Assembly: GCA_021203425.1 (NCBI GenBank)
Contig: JAJQBF010000083.1
Span: 1-8,807, forward strand
Source of the DNA: Clostridiales bacterium
GTDB lineage: Bacteria > Bacillota > Clostridia > Lachnospirales > CAG-274
DNA length: 8,807 nucleotides
Reading direction: 5' to 3'
This document shows positions 1 to 5,482 of this stretch, one piece after another. Each line of letters begins with the position of its first letter. Position 1 is the first letter of the stretch. A program made the position numbers and the translations under genes. The notes beneath the pieces were generated by a model. That model saw only the letters and a list, made by a program, of their open reading frames with translations. It was not told the origin of the DNA and did no database searches.

Positions 1-35
1 TCTTTTAATTTCTCATATTTTTCATTAAGCATCAT
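1..35 (-). CDS. 5' end of a minus-strand gene, truncated by the window edge
   Basis: Reading leftward from 35, an ATG opens a frame giving about 11 residues, MMLNEKYEKLK, before the window ends. A strong AGGAGG (complement of 45-50) lies 9 nt upstream, so the start is well supported. The downstream rhodanese/PP-loop gene lies upstream of it on the same strand, separated by about 180 bp that holds a GC-rich palindromic element, so it may have its own promoter (a TATAAT reads on the minus strand at 93-98, but its -35 is weak). The short N-terminus resembles how some LarE-type sulfur transferases begin (an NEKYEKLKE-like lead before a PP-loop), which would fit the sulfur theme, but 11 residues cannot establish a family. 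Confidence 0.6.
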   Translation of the reverse strand, partial: MMLNEKYEKLK

Positions 36-100
36 TAACAAAATCCTCCTGTTATATTTAATTTACAGCATGAATAAGCAGCTTTTGAAATTATTATACT

Positions 101-185
101 CCGGCTATGCCTGCGAATGCTTTCCTTGGGAACCCAAAAGACGCTGGGCGCCGCAGGCGAAGAAATCACCGGCAAATCTGCTTCG
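101..185. repeat. GC-rich palindromic intergenic element
   Basis: This stretch is clearly richer in G+C than the surrounding intergenic DNA and is full of inverted arms. GCCTGCG (109-115) pairs with CGCAGGC (152-158). Inside it TTGGG (126-130) pairs with CCCAA (133-137) across two bases. A second hairpin uses CGAAG (158-162) and CTTCG (181-185). There is no T-run, so it is not a standard terminator for the neighbouring rhodanese gene. No convincing protein is encoded. The composition shift and nested arms suggest a dispersed intergenic repeat or a MITE-like remnant, but no second copy is in the window. Confidence 0.4.
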
Positions 186-218
186 GCGAATTAATCATCG
201 CTTCCTTAACATCTGTAT

Positions 219-1373
219 TTACAAATTGTCATATTCATCTAAAAAATGATGTCTTATGCCCTTGGCTTTATATTCTATAACAGTATCAAGATTAACATTT
301 TCAACACTTCTGAAAATATGGGTTTCCACTTCGGGATTTTTCTTTTTAAGTTCTTTTATAAGTTCCTTTATTTCAACCCTTTTTGAACGGTTTTCCTCAT
401 TATTACAGGTAGTACAGGTGTCTGTGAATTTACAGGCACACTGTATAAAGTGAAGACCGTTAAAATCTCTCCATTCCTTTATGTCATCTTCTCTTATAAG
501 ATATAAGGGATGTATAAGCTCCATACCCTCAAAATTGGTGCTGTGAAGCTTCGGCATCATTGTCTGAATTTGGGCACCGTAAAGCATTCCCATAAGTATA
601 GTTTCGATAACATCATCATAGTGATGTCCCAGTGCAATTTTGTTGCAGCCAAGTTCTTTAGCTTTGCTGTACAAATAGCCTCTCCTCATTCTTGCACACA
701 GGTAGCAGGGCGATTTCTCAACATTATATACCGCATCAAATATTGAGCTTTCAAACATTGCAATCGGAATCCCCAGTATTTTTGCATTATGCTCGATGAT
801 TTCCTTATTTGCCTGACTGTAGCCGGGATTCATAACCAAAAACACAAGTTCAAAATGAAACTTATTATGCCGCTTCAGTTCCTGAAACAGCTTTGCCATA
901 AGCATTGAATCCTTTCCGCCGGAAATACAAACGGCAATTTTGTCATTTTCCTTTACAAGCTCATATATGTTTACCGCCTTTGCAAATTTTGAAAACAGCC
1001 TTTTATGATATTTTTTTCTTATGCCAAGCTCAATTTCAGCCCGTTTCTTAGCCGCATCTTCATTTTGTATTGTATAAAGCAGCCAACTGTTATAGCCGCC
1101 TTTAAGACTGTAGGCATTAAAGCCGATTTCTCTTAATTTTAAAGCGTATTCTAAACTGACTTCACCTTTAACGCAAAACAGTATAATCATTTTGTCCTTT
1201 GGCAGTATTTCACTCTTTTCTAAAATTTTGTTTTCATCTATATGCAAGGCTCCTTTTACAGAACCGTATCCGACGGAAGCAGAATCTCTTATATCAATAA
1301 GCAAATAACTCTCTTTGTCAAGAGCATATAATTCTTCACAGCTTATTTCAAACATAGCATCACCATTAGTCAT
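219..1373 (-). CDS. Rhodanese domain fused to TtcA-like PP-loop ATPase (tRNA 2-thiolation type)
   Basis: The 384-residue protein has two domains. Residues about 8-100 form a rhodanese-like domain with LIDIRD near 25-30 and a candidate persulfide cysteine, Cys67, in LFCVKGEVS. Residues about 125-345 form an N-type PP-loop ATPase with SGGKDS at 151-156, GHHYDDVIET near 249-258, a CxxC at Cys223/Cys226 and a cysteine cluster at 312, 314, 320 and 323. This layout matches the TtcA/TtuA group, which adenylates a tRNA base (cytidine 32 for TtcA) and delivers sulfur using an Fe-S cluster held by conserved cysteines. The fused rhodanese domain would plausibly supply persulfide sulfur. The start at 1373 is chosen because AAGGTG lies 7 nt upstream; Met7 at 1355 is a weaker alternative. 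The gene is divergent from a sulfur amino-acid enzyme and has a strong promoter. The exact tRNA target cannot be read from sequence. Confidence 0.85.
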   Translation of the reverse strand: MTNGDAMFEISCEELYALDKESYLLIDIRDSASVGYGSVKGALHIDENKILEKSEILPKDKMIILFCVKGEVSLEYALKLREIGFNAYSLKGGYNSWLLYTIQNEDAAKKRAEIELGIRKKYHKRLFSKFAKAVNIYELVKENDKIAVCISGGKDSMLMAKLFQELKRHNKFHFELVFLVMNPGYSQANKEIIEHNAKILGIPIAMFESSIFDAVYNVEKSPCYLCARMRRGYLYSKAKELGCNKIALGHHYDDVIETILMGMLYGAQIQTMMPKLHSTNFEGMELIHPLYLIREDDIKEWRDFNGLHFIQCACKFTDTCTTCNNEENRSKRVEIKELIKELKKKNPEVETHIFRSVENVNLDTVIEYKAKGIRHHFLDEYDNL

Positions 1374-1391
1374 AAAAAAACACCTTATATT

Positions 1392-1408
1392 CCTACTTAA
1401 CTAATAGG
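1392..1408 (-). promoter_or_regulatory. Candidate operator overlapping the start of the rhodanese-TtcA transcript
   Basis: Reading on the minus strand, CCTATTAGTTAAGTAGG forms CCTA-N9-TAGG, beginning 3 nt after the -10 box and so covering the likely transcription start. A related 17-mer (1665-1681) sits in the same position behind the divergent promoter and matches at 12 of 17 bases. Partly symmetric sites at this position are typical of repressors. A Rrf2-type cysteine or Fe-S regulator is a plausible binder given the genes, but that is inference only. Confidence 0.35.
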
Positions 1409-1411
1409 TTT

Positions 1412-1440
1412 ATTATATATTATTCCGCTGTTTTCGTCAA
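1412..1440 (-). promoter_or_regulatory. Sigma-A type promoter of the rhodanese-TtcA gene
   Basis: On the minus strand, TTGACG (complement of 1435-1440) is followed after exactly 17 nt by TATAAT (complement of 1412-1417). Transcription would begin around 1405, giving a leader of about 30 nt before the ATG at 1373. The hexamers are near consensus with ideal spacing, so this is one of the best promoters in the window. Confidence 0.8.
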
Positions 1441-1453
1441 GAATTTAATTAAC

Positions 1454-1578
1454 AAATGAAATGCTCACATTTTGAATAGTGGGCATTTCATTTCCACTCA
1501 TAGGGCATAAGTCCCTACTGAGTGGAGCGTTGTTAAACGCCGTTATTTATAAGCATTTTTTGTGTCAGCAAAAAATGC
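1454..1578. repeat. Cluster of four consecutive hairpins between divergent genes
   Basis: Four inverted repeats follow one another almost without gaps. (1) 1454-1468 with 1479-1493: 15 bp arms including one G-T pair, 10 nt loop. (2) 1494-1500 with 1519-1525 (CCACTCA/TGAGTGG), continuing with TAGGG/CCCTA around a 7 nt loop and one bulged base. (3) GCGTT 1527-1531 with AACGC 1536-1540. (4) 1553-1562 with 1569-1578: ten perfect pairs, 6 nt loop. None is followed by a proper T-run, and all lie upstream of both divergent promoters, so they are neither terminators nor leader riboswitches for these genes. They could be a structured non-coding RNA, a palindromic repeat element, or a regulator-binding region. 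Confidence 0.55.
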
Positions 1579-1629
1579 GCATAGTCTTTGACAACACCTA
1601 TTTACCCACAAAATTTATAGGATTTTGTG

Positions 1630-1658
1630 TTTACAAACTTTGCCTGATGTGATATACT
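1630..1658 (+). promoter_or_regulatory. Extended -10 promoter of the PLP-enzyme gene
   Basis: TTTACA (1630-1635), a 17 nt spacer, and TATACT (1653-1658) preceded by TGA give an extended -10 promoter. Transcription would start near 1665, leaving a leader of about 55 nt that carries an AGGAGG at 1705-1710, 10 nt before the ATG at 1721. Confidence 0.75.
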
Positions 1659-1664
1659 CATAAA

Positions 1665-1681
1665 CATATCAGATTAATAGG
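1665..1681 (+). promoter_or_regulatory. Candidate operator behind the PLP-enzyme promoter
   Basis: CATATCAGATTAATAGG starts 6 nt after the -10 box. It matches the minus-strand motif at 1392-1408 at 12 of 17 positions, keeping the TAGG end exactly and the CCTA end as CATA. Its equivalent placement over the transcription start suggests that one regulator may control both divergent genes. Confidence 0.3.
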
Positions 1682-1720
1682 TAATATTTTGAAATTCAAA
1701 TACGAGGAGGAAATATACTT

Positions 1721-2913
1721 ATGGAAAATAAAGAATACGGCTTTATGACAAGGGCTGTTCATAAGGGAAATGATATTGACAAAGAAGGCGGAGCTATTAA
1801 ACGTCCCATAACTATGGCTAACAGCTATGCCCTGCCTTATGACCCTACAGATATGAACTGGTCAAGTGCCAATGGGAATTTATACACAAGAAACGGCGGC
1901 ACCAACCAAAAATATTTGCAGGAAAAAAATAGCTTCTCTTGAAGGCGGAGAGGACTGTATTGTTTTGGCTTCAGGTGTTGCGGCTTTAGGCGGCTTGTTT
2001 TTTTGCACTTCTTAACAAAGGCGACCATGTTATTTTTTCAAGCGTTACATACATTGCCGTATACAGGCTTTTAAATGAGCTTTTCAACAACGAATTCGGA
2101 GTTGAAACCACTCTTGTTGATACCTCCGACCCGGCAAACATTGAAGCGGCAATAAAACCCAATACAAAGCTAATTCATATTGAAACACCGGGAAACCCCA
2201 CACTTACAATAACCGACATAGCTGCCGCAGCCAAAATAGCACACAAAAACGGTGCTTTGCTCAGTGTTGACAATACCTTTGCCTCACCCTTTAATCAGCG
2301 GCCCATAGAGCTTGGTGCGGATTTTTCCGTTGAAAGCCTTACAAAATATATAAACGGTCATGGAGACGCTATGGGCGGAGCAATTATAGGAAAAAAAGAA
2401 TATTTAGACAAAATAAGAGCTGTCTCACAGGTAAATTTGGGCGGAACCATAAGTCCGTTTAATGCGTGGCTCATAATGAGAGGCTCTGTAACTCTCCCTC
2501 TCAGAATGAAACAGCACAATAAAAATGCCCTCGAAATTGCAAAGTGGCTGGAAAAACAGCCTTCTGTCAGCTTTGTTGCCTATCCCGGTCTTGAAAGCCA
2601 CAAAGGATACGAAACAGCAAAGAAACAGATGTCGCCGGGCTTCGGCGGTGTTCTCTCCTTCGGACTTAAAGCTGACCACGACACCCACAACAAATTTGTA
2701 AGCAATTTAAAAATAATCACTTCCGCCGTTTCCCTCGGTCACGATGAAAGTCTGATTGTATTTTTAGGCGAAAATGACGAAAGGCAGTACCTCTATCCCC
2801 AAGAATTTAAAAACGGCTTTTTCCGCTTTTCCGCCGGTATAGAGGATACCGAAGACCTAATAGAAGACATACGTCAGGCACTGAAATCTGTGGGTTTTAA
2901 AACAACAGATTAA
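1721..2913 (+). pseudogene. Cys/Met metabolism PLP-dependent enzyme (cystathionine gamma-synthase/methionine gamma-lyase family), two frameshifts
   Basis: Members of this fold-type I PLP family make or break C-S bonds in cysteine, homocysteine and methionine metabolism in the cytosol. The reading frame is broken twice. The A7 run at 1923-1929 has one A too many, and the T7 run at 1998-2004 has one T too many; stops follow each (taa ends the middle frame at 2015). Removing one base from each restores one continuous protein of 396 residues, the normal family length. In that restored product I see LYTRNGG (54-60), SGVAAL (84-89), IETPGNPT (153-160), VDNTFASP (182-189, with Asp183) and the PLP lysine Lys208 in SLTKYINGHGDAMGG. 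All motifs are intact and there are no other lesions, so a sequencing error or very recent inactivation is likely. Start is set by AGGAGG at 1705-1710. Substrate specificity (synthase, beta/gamma lyase) cannot be decided. Confidence 0.85.
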
Positions 2914-2926
2914 AAATATATGAAAA

Positions 2927-2979
2927 AAGCACCTCAAATTATTGCGTATAAATAAATTGAGGTGCTTCTGACTTTTTTT
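2927..2979. terminator. Bidirectional rho-independent terminator
   Basis: AAGCACCTCAA (2927-2937) pairs perfectly with TTGAGGTGCTT (2957-2967), 11 bp around a 19 nt loop. On the minus strand the stem runs straight into TTTTTT (complement of 2923-2928); on the plus strand a T7 run (2973-2979) follows after 5 nt. It lies between the convergent PLP-enzyme and acetyltransferase genes and would stop both transcripts. The plus-strand T-run overlaps the acetyltransferase stop codon. Confidence 0.85.
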
Positions 2980-3418
2980 ATGTATCAATCCGTTCAATCT
3001 CTGTTAATACTTTATTTCTGTATACTAAATCATCACGTGCGACAAATCCCAGCTTTTCCCAAAAAGCGTTTCCATCGGTATTTCTTTCAAAAGCAACAAG
3101 ATTAATTTTGATAATACCTAAATTATACAATGATTTTACTGCCATATCCGCTAATTTCTTTCCTATTCCTTTATTTCTGTATAATGGTGAAACAGCCGTA
3201 TGATATATGTAACCCCGTCTTCCGTCATTGCCTGCCAAGACAGCACCAACTATTTTTCCCTGCATTAAAGCGACAAAACAGGTTTCGGGATTTTTCTTTA
3301 AAAATTTGTCAATGCCTTCTTTTGAGTCATCAATATTGTTTAACCCCATTCCTTTACAAGACATCCAAAGCTTATACACATCTGAATAATCCTCGATTAA
3401 CATACTGCGAATTTCCAA
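2978..3418 (-). CDS. GNAT-family N-acetyltransferase
   Basis: This 146-residue cytosolic protein has the GNAT fold pattern. It has an N-terminal IRSMLIEDYSDVYKLW stretch, a beta-strand pair (FVALMQGKIVGAVLAG, 48-63), the acetyl-CoA loop RNKGIG at 81-86 followed by a helix, and a C-terminal NAFWEKLGF (117-125), as in many small-molecule or protein acetyltransferases. The substrate is unknown. I choose a TTG start at 3418 because AAGGAGAGG (complement of 3425-3433) is correctly placed upstream and because family members begin with the IRxxxxxDY region. The first ATG (codon 6) would cut into that strand and has no comparable site. It lies 62 nt behind the EamA-like gene with no terminator between, so the two are probably cotranscribed. 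Confidence 0.85.
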   Translation of the reverse strand: MEIRSMLIEDYSDVYKLWMSCKGMGLNNIDDSKEGIDKFLKKNPETCFVALMQGKIVGAVLAGNDGRRGYIYHTAVSPLYRNKGIGKKLADMAVKSLYNLGIIKINLVAFERNTDGNAFWEKLGFVARDDLVYRNKVLTEIERIDT

Positions 3419-3424
3419 AATTAT

Positions 3425-3433
3425 CCTCTCCTT
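3425..3433 (-). promoter_or_regulatory. Ribosome binding site that fixes a TTG start
   Basis: The complement reads AAGGAGAGG. The GGAG core is 9 nt and the GAGG core 6 nt from the TTG at 3418-3416, which supports this rare start codon over the downstream ATG. Confidence 0.6.
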
Positions 3434-3480
3434 ACGGTTCTATTTTCCGCATAACACACTTTCAAACAGGAATCCGCATT

Positions 3481-3909
3481 TTATTTCATATTTATAAAAT
3501 ACAATCCAACCAAACAAACAGCCACACCTATAATTTTGTTCCAAGTCAAGACTTCATTGTATCCGAACCAACCCACAAAAATAAGTACGGCTGCAAGAAA
3601 GGCACTTTGAACAATAGACAGTGTGCTAACCTGCCATCCGTTTTTATACACATACAAAAATCCGACTTCCAAACCAACTAACACAATACCCAAAACAATT
3701 GGCGCCGCATTCATTTTTCTGTATTCGATTAAAATGTTTCCCTTGTTGCTCATTATGAAATACAAAACAAATGAAAAAATTGTGCCGACAAAATAAGTAA
3801 CCGTCAATGAAGCGAATGGATTCATATCATCCGGCAATGATTTTGCACATATTTGATATAATACGTTTGATAAAACGACCAACAGAATTGGCCAAATATA
3901 ATTAAACAT
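3481..3909 (-). CDS. Small EamA/DMT-superfamily membrane protein (putative transporter)
   Basis: The 142-residue protein is almost entirely hydrophobic. I count about five membrane segments near residues 4-20, 33-53, 69-88, 95-116 and 124-140, with short charged loops such as SNKGNILIEYRK (54-65). The last segment ends NKIIGVAVCLVGLYFINMK, a typical EamA repeat ending. At this length it is a half-size drug/metabolite transporter with one EamA repeat, so it would have to work as a dimer if it transports anything. Substrate is unknown. The start at 3909 is preferred over the longer frame beginning at 3981, because AGGAGG sits 7 nt upstream and the extra 24 residues are polar and unlike the family. 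It heads a probable two-gene unit with the GNAT gene downstream. Confidence 0.8.
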   Translation of the reverse strand: MFNYIWPILLVVLSNVLYQICAKSLPDDMNPFASLTVTYFVGTIFSFVLYFIMSNKGNILIEYRKMNAAPIVLGIVLVGLEVGFLYVYKNGWQVSTLSIVQSAFLAAVLIFVGWFGYNEVLTWNKIIGVAVCLVGLYFINMK

Positions 3910-3968
3910 CTTTCTTCCTCCTGAAAATTGTATTTGACCTGACTGTTGGTAGGTGTCCACCCATTTAT

Positions 3969-3994
3969 ATTTGAAAGGCATTGCCTTGACAAAT
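3969..3994 (-). other. Hairpin in the leader of the EamA-like gene
   Basis: The leader, about 97 nt from the predicted start site to the ATG, contains ATTTG/CAAAT outer arms and AAGGC/GCCTT inner arms around a 3 nt loop, with a small asymmetric bulge. A second short palindrome, GGTG-2 nt-CACC, lies nearer the ribosome binding site. I cannot match these to a known riboswitch. They might form a protein-binding site or modest RNA structure. Confidence 0.35.
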
Positions 3995-4012
3995 GTTCCA
4001 TTTTATGACCCC

Positions 4013-4041
4013 AGTATATCATAAATCTCCAAATAATTCAA
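4013..4041 (-). promoter_or_regulatory. Extended -10 promoter of the EamA-like/GNAT unit
   Basis: On the minus strand TTGAAT (complement of 4036-4041), 17 nt, then TATACT (complement of 4013-4018) preceded by TGA. The same TGATATACT block occurs in the PLP-enzyme promoter, consistent with the housekeeping sigma factor. Confidence 0.7.
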
Positions 4042-4237
4042 TACGAAATTTTAAAACATTCATAAACAATAACAATTGCAGTAATCAGACGGTATCTCTG
4101 AAACATCCGCCTTAAAAGATTCACTTGTATCTTCATAATCAAAAACACAGATGTTGCTTCATTGTTTATTTTTGTGGACTCACTATTAAAAATTTTTGCA
4201 GTTTGGTTGATAATCAGCCTTCATACAAAAATTTAAT
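4042..4237. other. Intergenic stretch with no supportable gene
   Basis: Both strands are AT-rich with many stops. The only coding-like trace is on the minus strand from an ATG at 4162 to a stop at 4060. It is 103 nt long, so it needs removal of one T from a T5 run to read through as a 33-residue peptide ending SDYCNCYCL. It has no ribosome binding site and I do not call it a gene. Confidence 0.4.
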
Positions 4238-4262
4238 CGGAGAGGTTTCCAAGTCCTCTCCG
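4228..4262 (-). terminator. Rho-independent terminator of the 49-codon small gene
   Basis: CGGAGAGG (4238-4245) pairs perfectly with CCTCTCCG (4255-4262) around a 9 nt loop. On the minus strand it is followed by ATTAAATTTTTG, giving a T-rich tail. It begins about 30 nt after the small gene's stop codon, and no other minus-strand gene needs it. Confidence 0.7.
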
Positions 4263-4292
4263 AGTTAATAAAATCAGTTATTTAAGATGTTT

Positions 4293-4442
4293 TTACAGCA
4301 AACGGTTGGTCTGATTATCATATAATTTCATTAAAAAATCAATGTACATATTTCTTATTTTGTCCGATTCGGTGTAGGCAATCCAAACCTTAAGATTTTC
4401 GGCAATAAGAGCCTTTGCCTGTTTTATGATTTTTTCTTTCAT
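4293..4442 (-). CDS. Small protein of 49 residues, unknown function
   Basis: From the ATG at 4442 the frame reads MKEKIIKQAKALIAEN and continues to LMKLYDNQTNRLL before a TAA at 4293. AAAGGAG lies 8 nt upstream of the start and a good terminator follows the stop, so the unit has the parts of a real gene. The protein is charged and probably helical, with a lysine-rich N-terminus and a tryptophan at residue 20 (KVWIAYTESDKIRNMYIDF). There is no signal peptide, membrane segment or cysteine. It is transcribed divergently from an AraC-family regulator, 125 bp apart, so it could be a target of that regulator or share its control region. I recognise no family. It could also be the remaining end of a once longer gene. 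Confidence 0.6.
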   Translation of the reverse strand: MKEKIIKQAKALIAENLKVWIAYTESDKIRNMYIDFLMKLYDNQTNRLL

Positions 4443-4467
4443 ACCGCTTTCTCCTTTCATTTTCGTC

Positions 4468-4502
4468 TTTACCTTTGTTTTGGTTCATGATATAAGTATA
4501 CT
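4468..4502 (+). promoter_or_regulatory. Promoter of AraC regulator 1 with a palindromic -10 region
   Basis: TTTACC (4468-4473), 17 nt, TATAAG (4491-4496) with a TGA extension aligns base for base in layout with the promoter of the second AraC gene. An alternative is TTTGTT (4474-4479), 17 nt, TATACT (4497-4502). The core ATGATATAAGTATACTG contains the palindrome AGTATACT, so a TATACT also reads toward the divergent small gene, though with a poor -35. Confidence 0.5.
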
Positions 4503-4567
4503 GCGCAAAATATTCTTTTTCTACCAAATTACTGCCGGATTCTATAACAATACTGCGAGGTTTTAAT

Positions 4568-5482
4568 ATGATTGTAAATGTCAGCGGCAAAAATTATCTT
4601 TCGGACGTAGTTATCAGAAATGTGGAAATTTATGATGACCGCTCCGAAGAAATTTATTACAGCCTTCCCGATTATCCCATATACATAAACAAAACATATC
4701 TGTCGCTTTTTCCCGGCTTTGAATTTCCGGGACACTGGCACGAGGATATTGAAATAACCGTCATTTTGGAAGGCGAAATGATATACACTGTGAACGGTGA
4801 AAAAATTCATATGAAGGAAGGTCAGGGGATTTTCGTGAACTCCCGTCAGCTTCATTCAAATTATTCTGTTATGAGAAAAGAGTGCGTTTACATCTGTATG
4901 CGTCTTAATCCGTCTCTTTTGTGCGTTTCTTCCTCATTTGAATATGAATTTGTTATGCCTGTTATTCGCTGTACGAATCTTCCCTATATTTTTTTCGATT
5001 CTCAGGTTTTATGGCAAAACAGAGTGACAGAGCTTATAAAAAATATATATGAGCTGAAAAATACAAAAACTCTTCCTCTCAGAACTCAGACAGCATTTTT
5101 TGAGATTTGGGCTTTGCTATGGGAAAACCTTGCCTTCAAAAATAACGGCAGCCAAAAGGTAAGTGCTGATCTTGACATAACCAGAAATATGGTTGACTTT
5201 ATTCAAAAGAATTATGCCGAAAAGCTTTCACTTGCCGATATAGCCGAAGCCGGTGCCGTAGGTCAAAGCAAATGCTGCAAGCTTTTTGCCCGCTATTTCG
5301 GCAAATCCCCTGTGGTTTATTTAAATCAATACCGGATAAACAAAAGCATAGAGCTTCTGAAAAACACAGACCTTACAATAACGGAAATATCTCTGACGAC
5401 AGGTTTCTCCGGTGCAAGCTATTATGCCGAAACATTCAAAAAATATTTGGGGAAGACACCCTCCGAATACAGACACATTTAA
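4568..5482 (+). CDS. AraC-family transcriptional regulator with N-terminal cupin domain
   Basis: The 304-residue protein has a cupin-type sensor half and an AraC DNA-binding half. The sensor is marked by HWHEDIEITVILEGEMIYTVNGE (56-78) and the later GQGIFVNSRQLHS (85-97), a layout used by many AraC regulators to bind a small ligand, often a sugar-related one. The DNA-binding half (about 203-304) holds a first helix-turn-helix near LADIAEAGAVGQSKCCKLFARYFG (222-245) and a second near ITEISLTTGFSGASYYAETFKKYLGKTP (271-298), followed by the usual SEYR ending. Length is normal and the frame is intact. GAGG lies 7 nt before the ATG. Its stop codon overlaps that of the convergent PHP gene. Targets are unknown; the divergent small gene and itself are the nearest candidates. 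Confidence 0.88.
   Translation: MIVNVSGKNYLSDVVIRNVEIYDDRSEEIYYSLPDYPIYINKTYLSLFPGFEFPGHWHEDIEITVILEGEMIYTVNGEKIHMKEGQGIFVNSRQLHSNYSVMRKECVYICMRLNPSLLCVSSSFEYEFVMPVIRCTNLPYIFFDSQVLWQNRVTELIKNIYELKNTKTLPLRTQTAFFEIWALLWENLAFKNNGSQKVSADLDITRNMVDFIQKNYAEKLSLADIAEAGAVGQSKCCKLFARYFGKSPVVYLNQYRINKSIELLKNTDLTITEISLTTGFSGASYYAETFKKYLGKTPSEYRHI

Noticed and set aside
1494..1540. Hairpins read as a terminator or riboswitch.
   Set aside because: No T-run follows, and the region lies upstream of both promoters, not in a leader.
1588..1593. TTGACA as a further plus-strand -35 box.
   Set aside because: No acceptable -10 sits 16-18 nt downstream; the TTTACA/TATACT pair at 1630-1658 is better.
3910..3981. 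Longer start for the EamA-like protein at 3981.
   Set aside because: The extra residues are polar, overlap leader hairpins, and the AGGAGG before 3909 is a far better start signal.
3909..4006. EamA leader as a known riboswitch such as a guanidine-sensing RNA.
   Set aside because: Short hairpins are present but no conserved riboswitch core could be recognised.
4060..4162. Minus-strand 33-residue peptide ending SDYCNCYCL, readable if one T is removed from a T5 run.
   Set aside because: It needs a frame correction, has no ribosome binding site and no recognised family; kept only as a trace of possible former coding.
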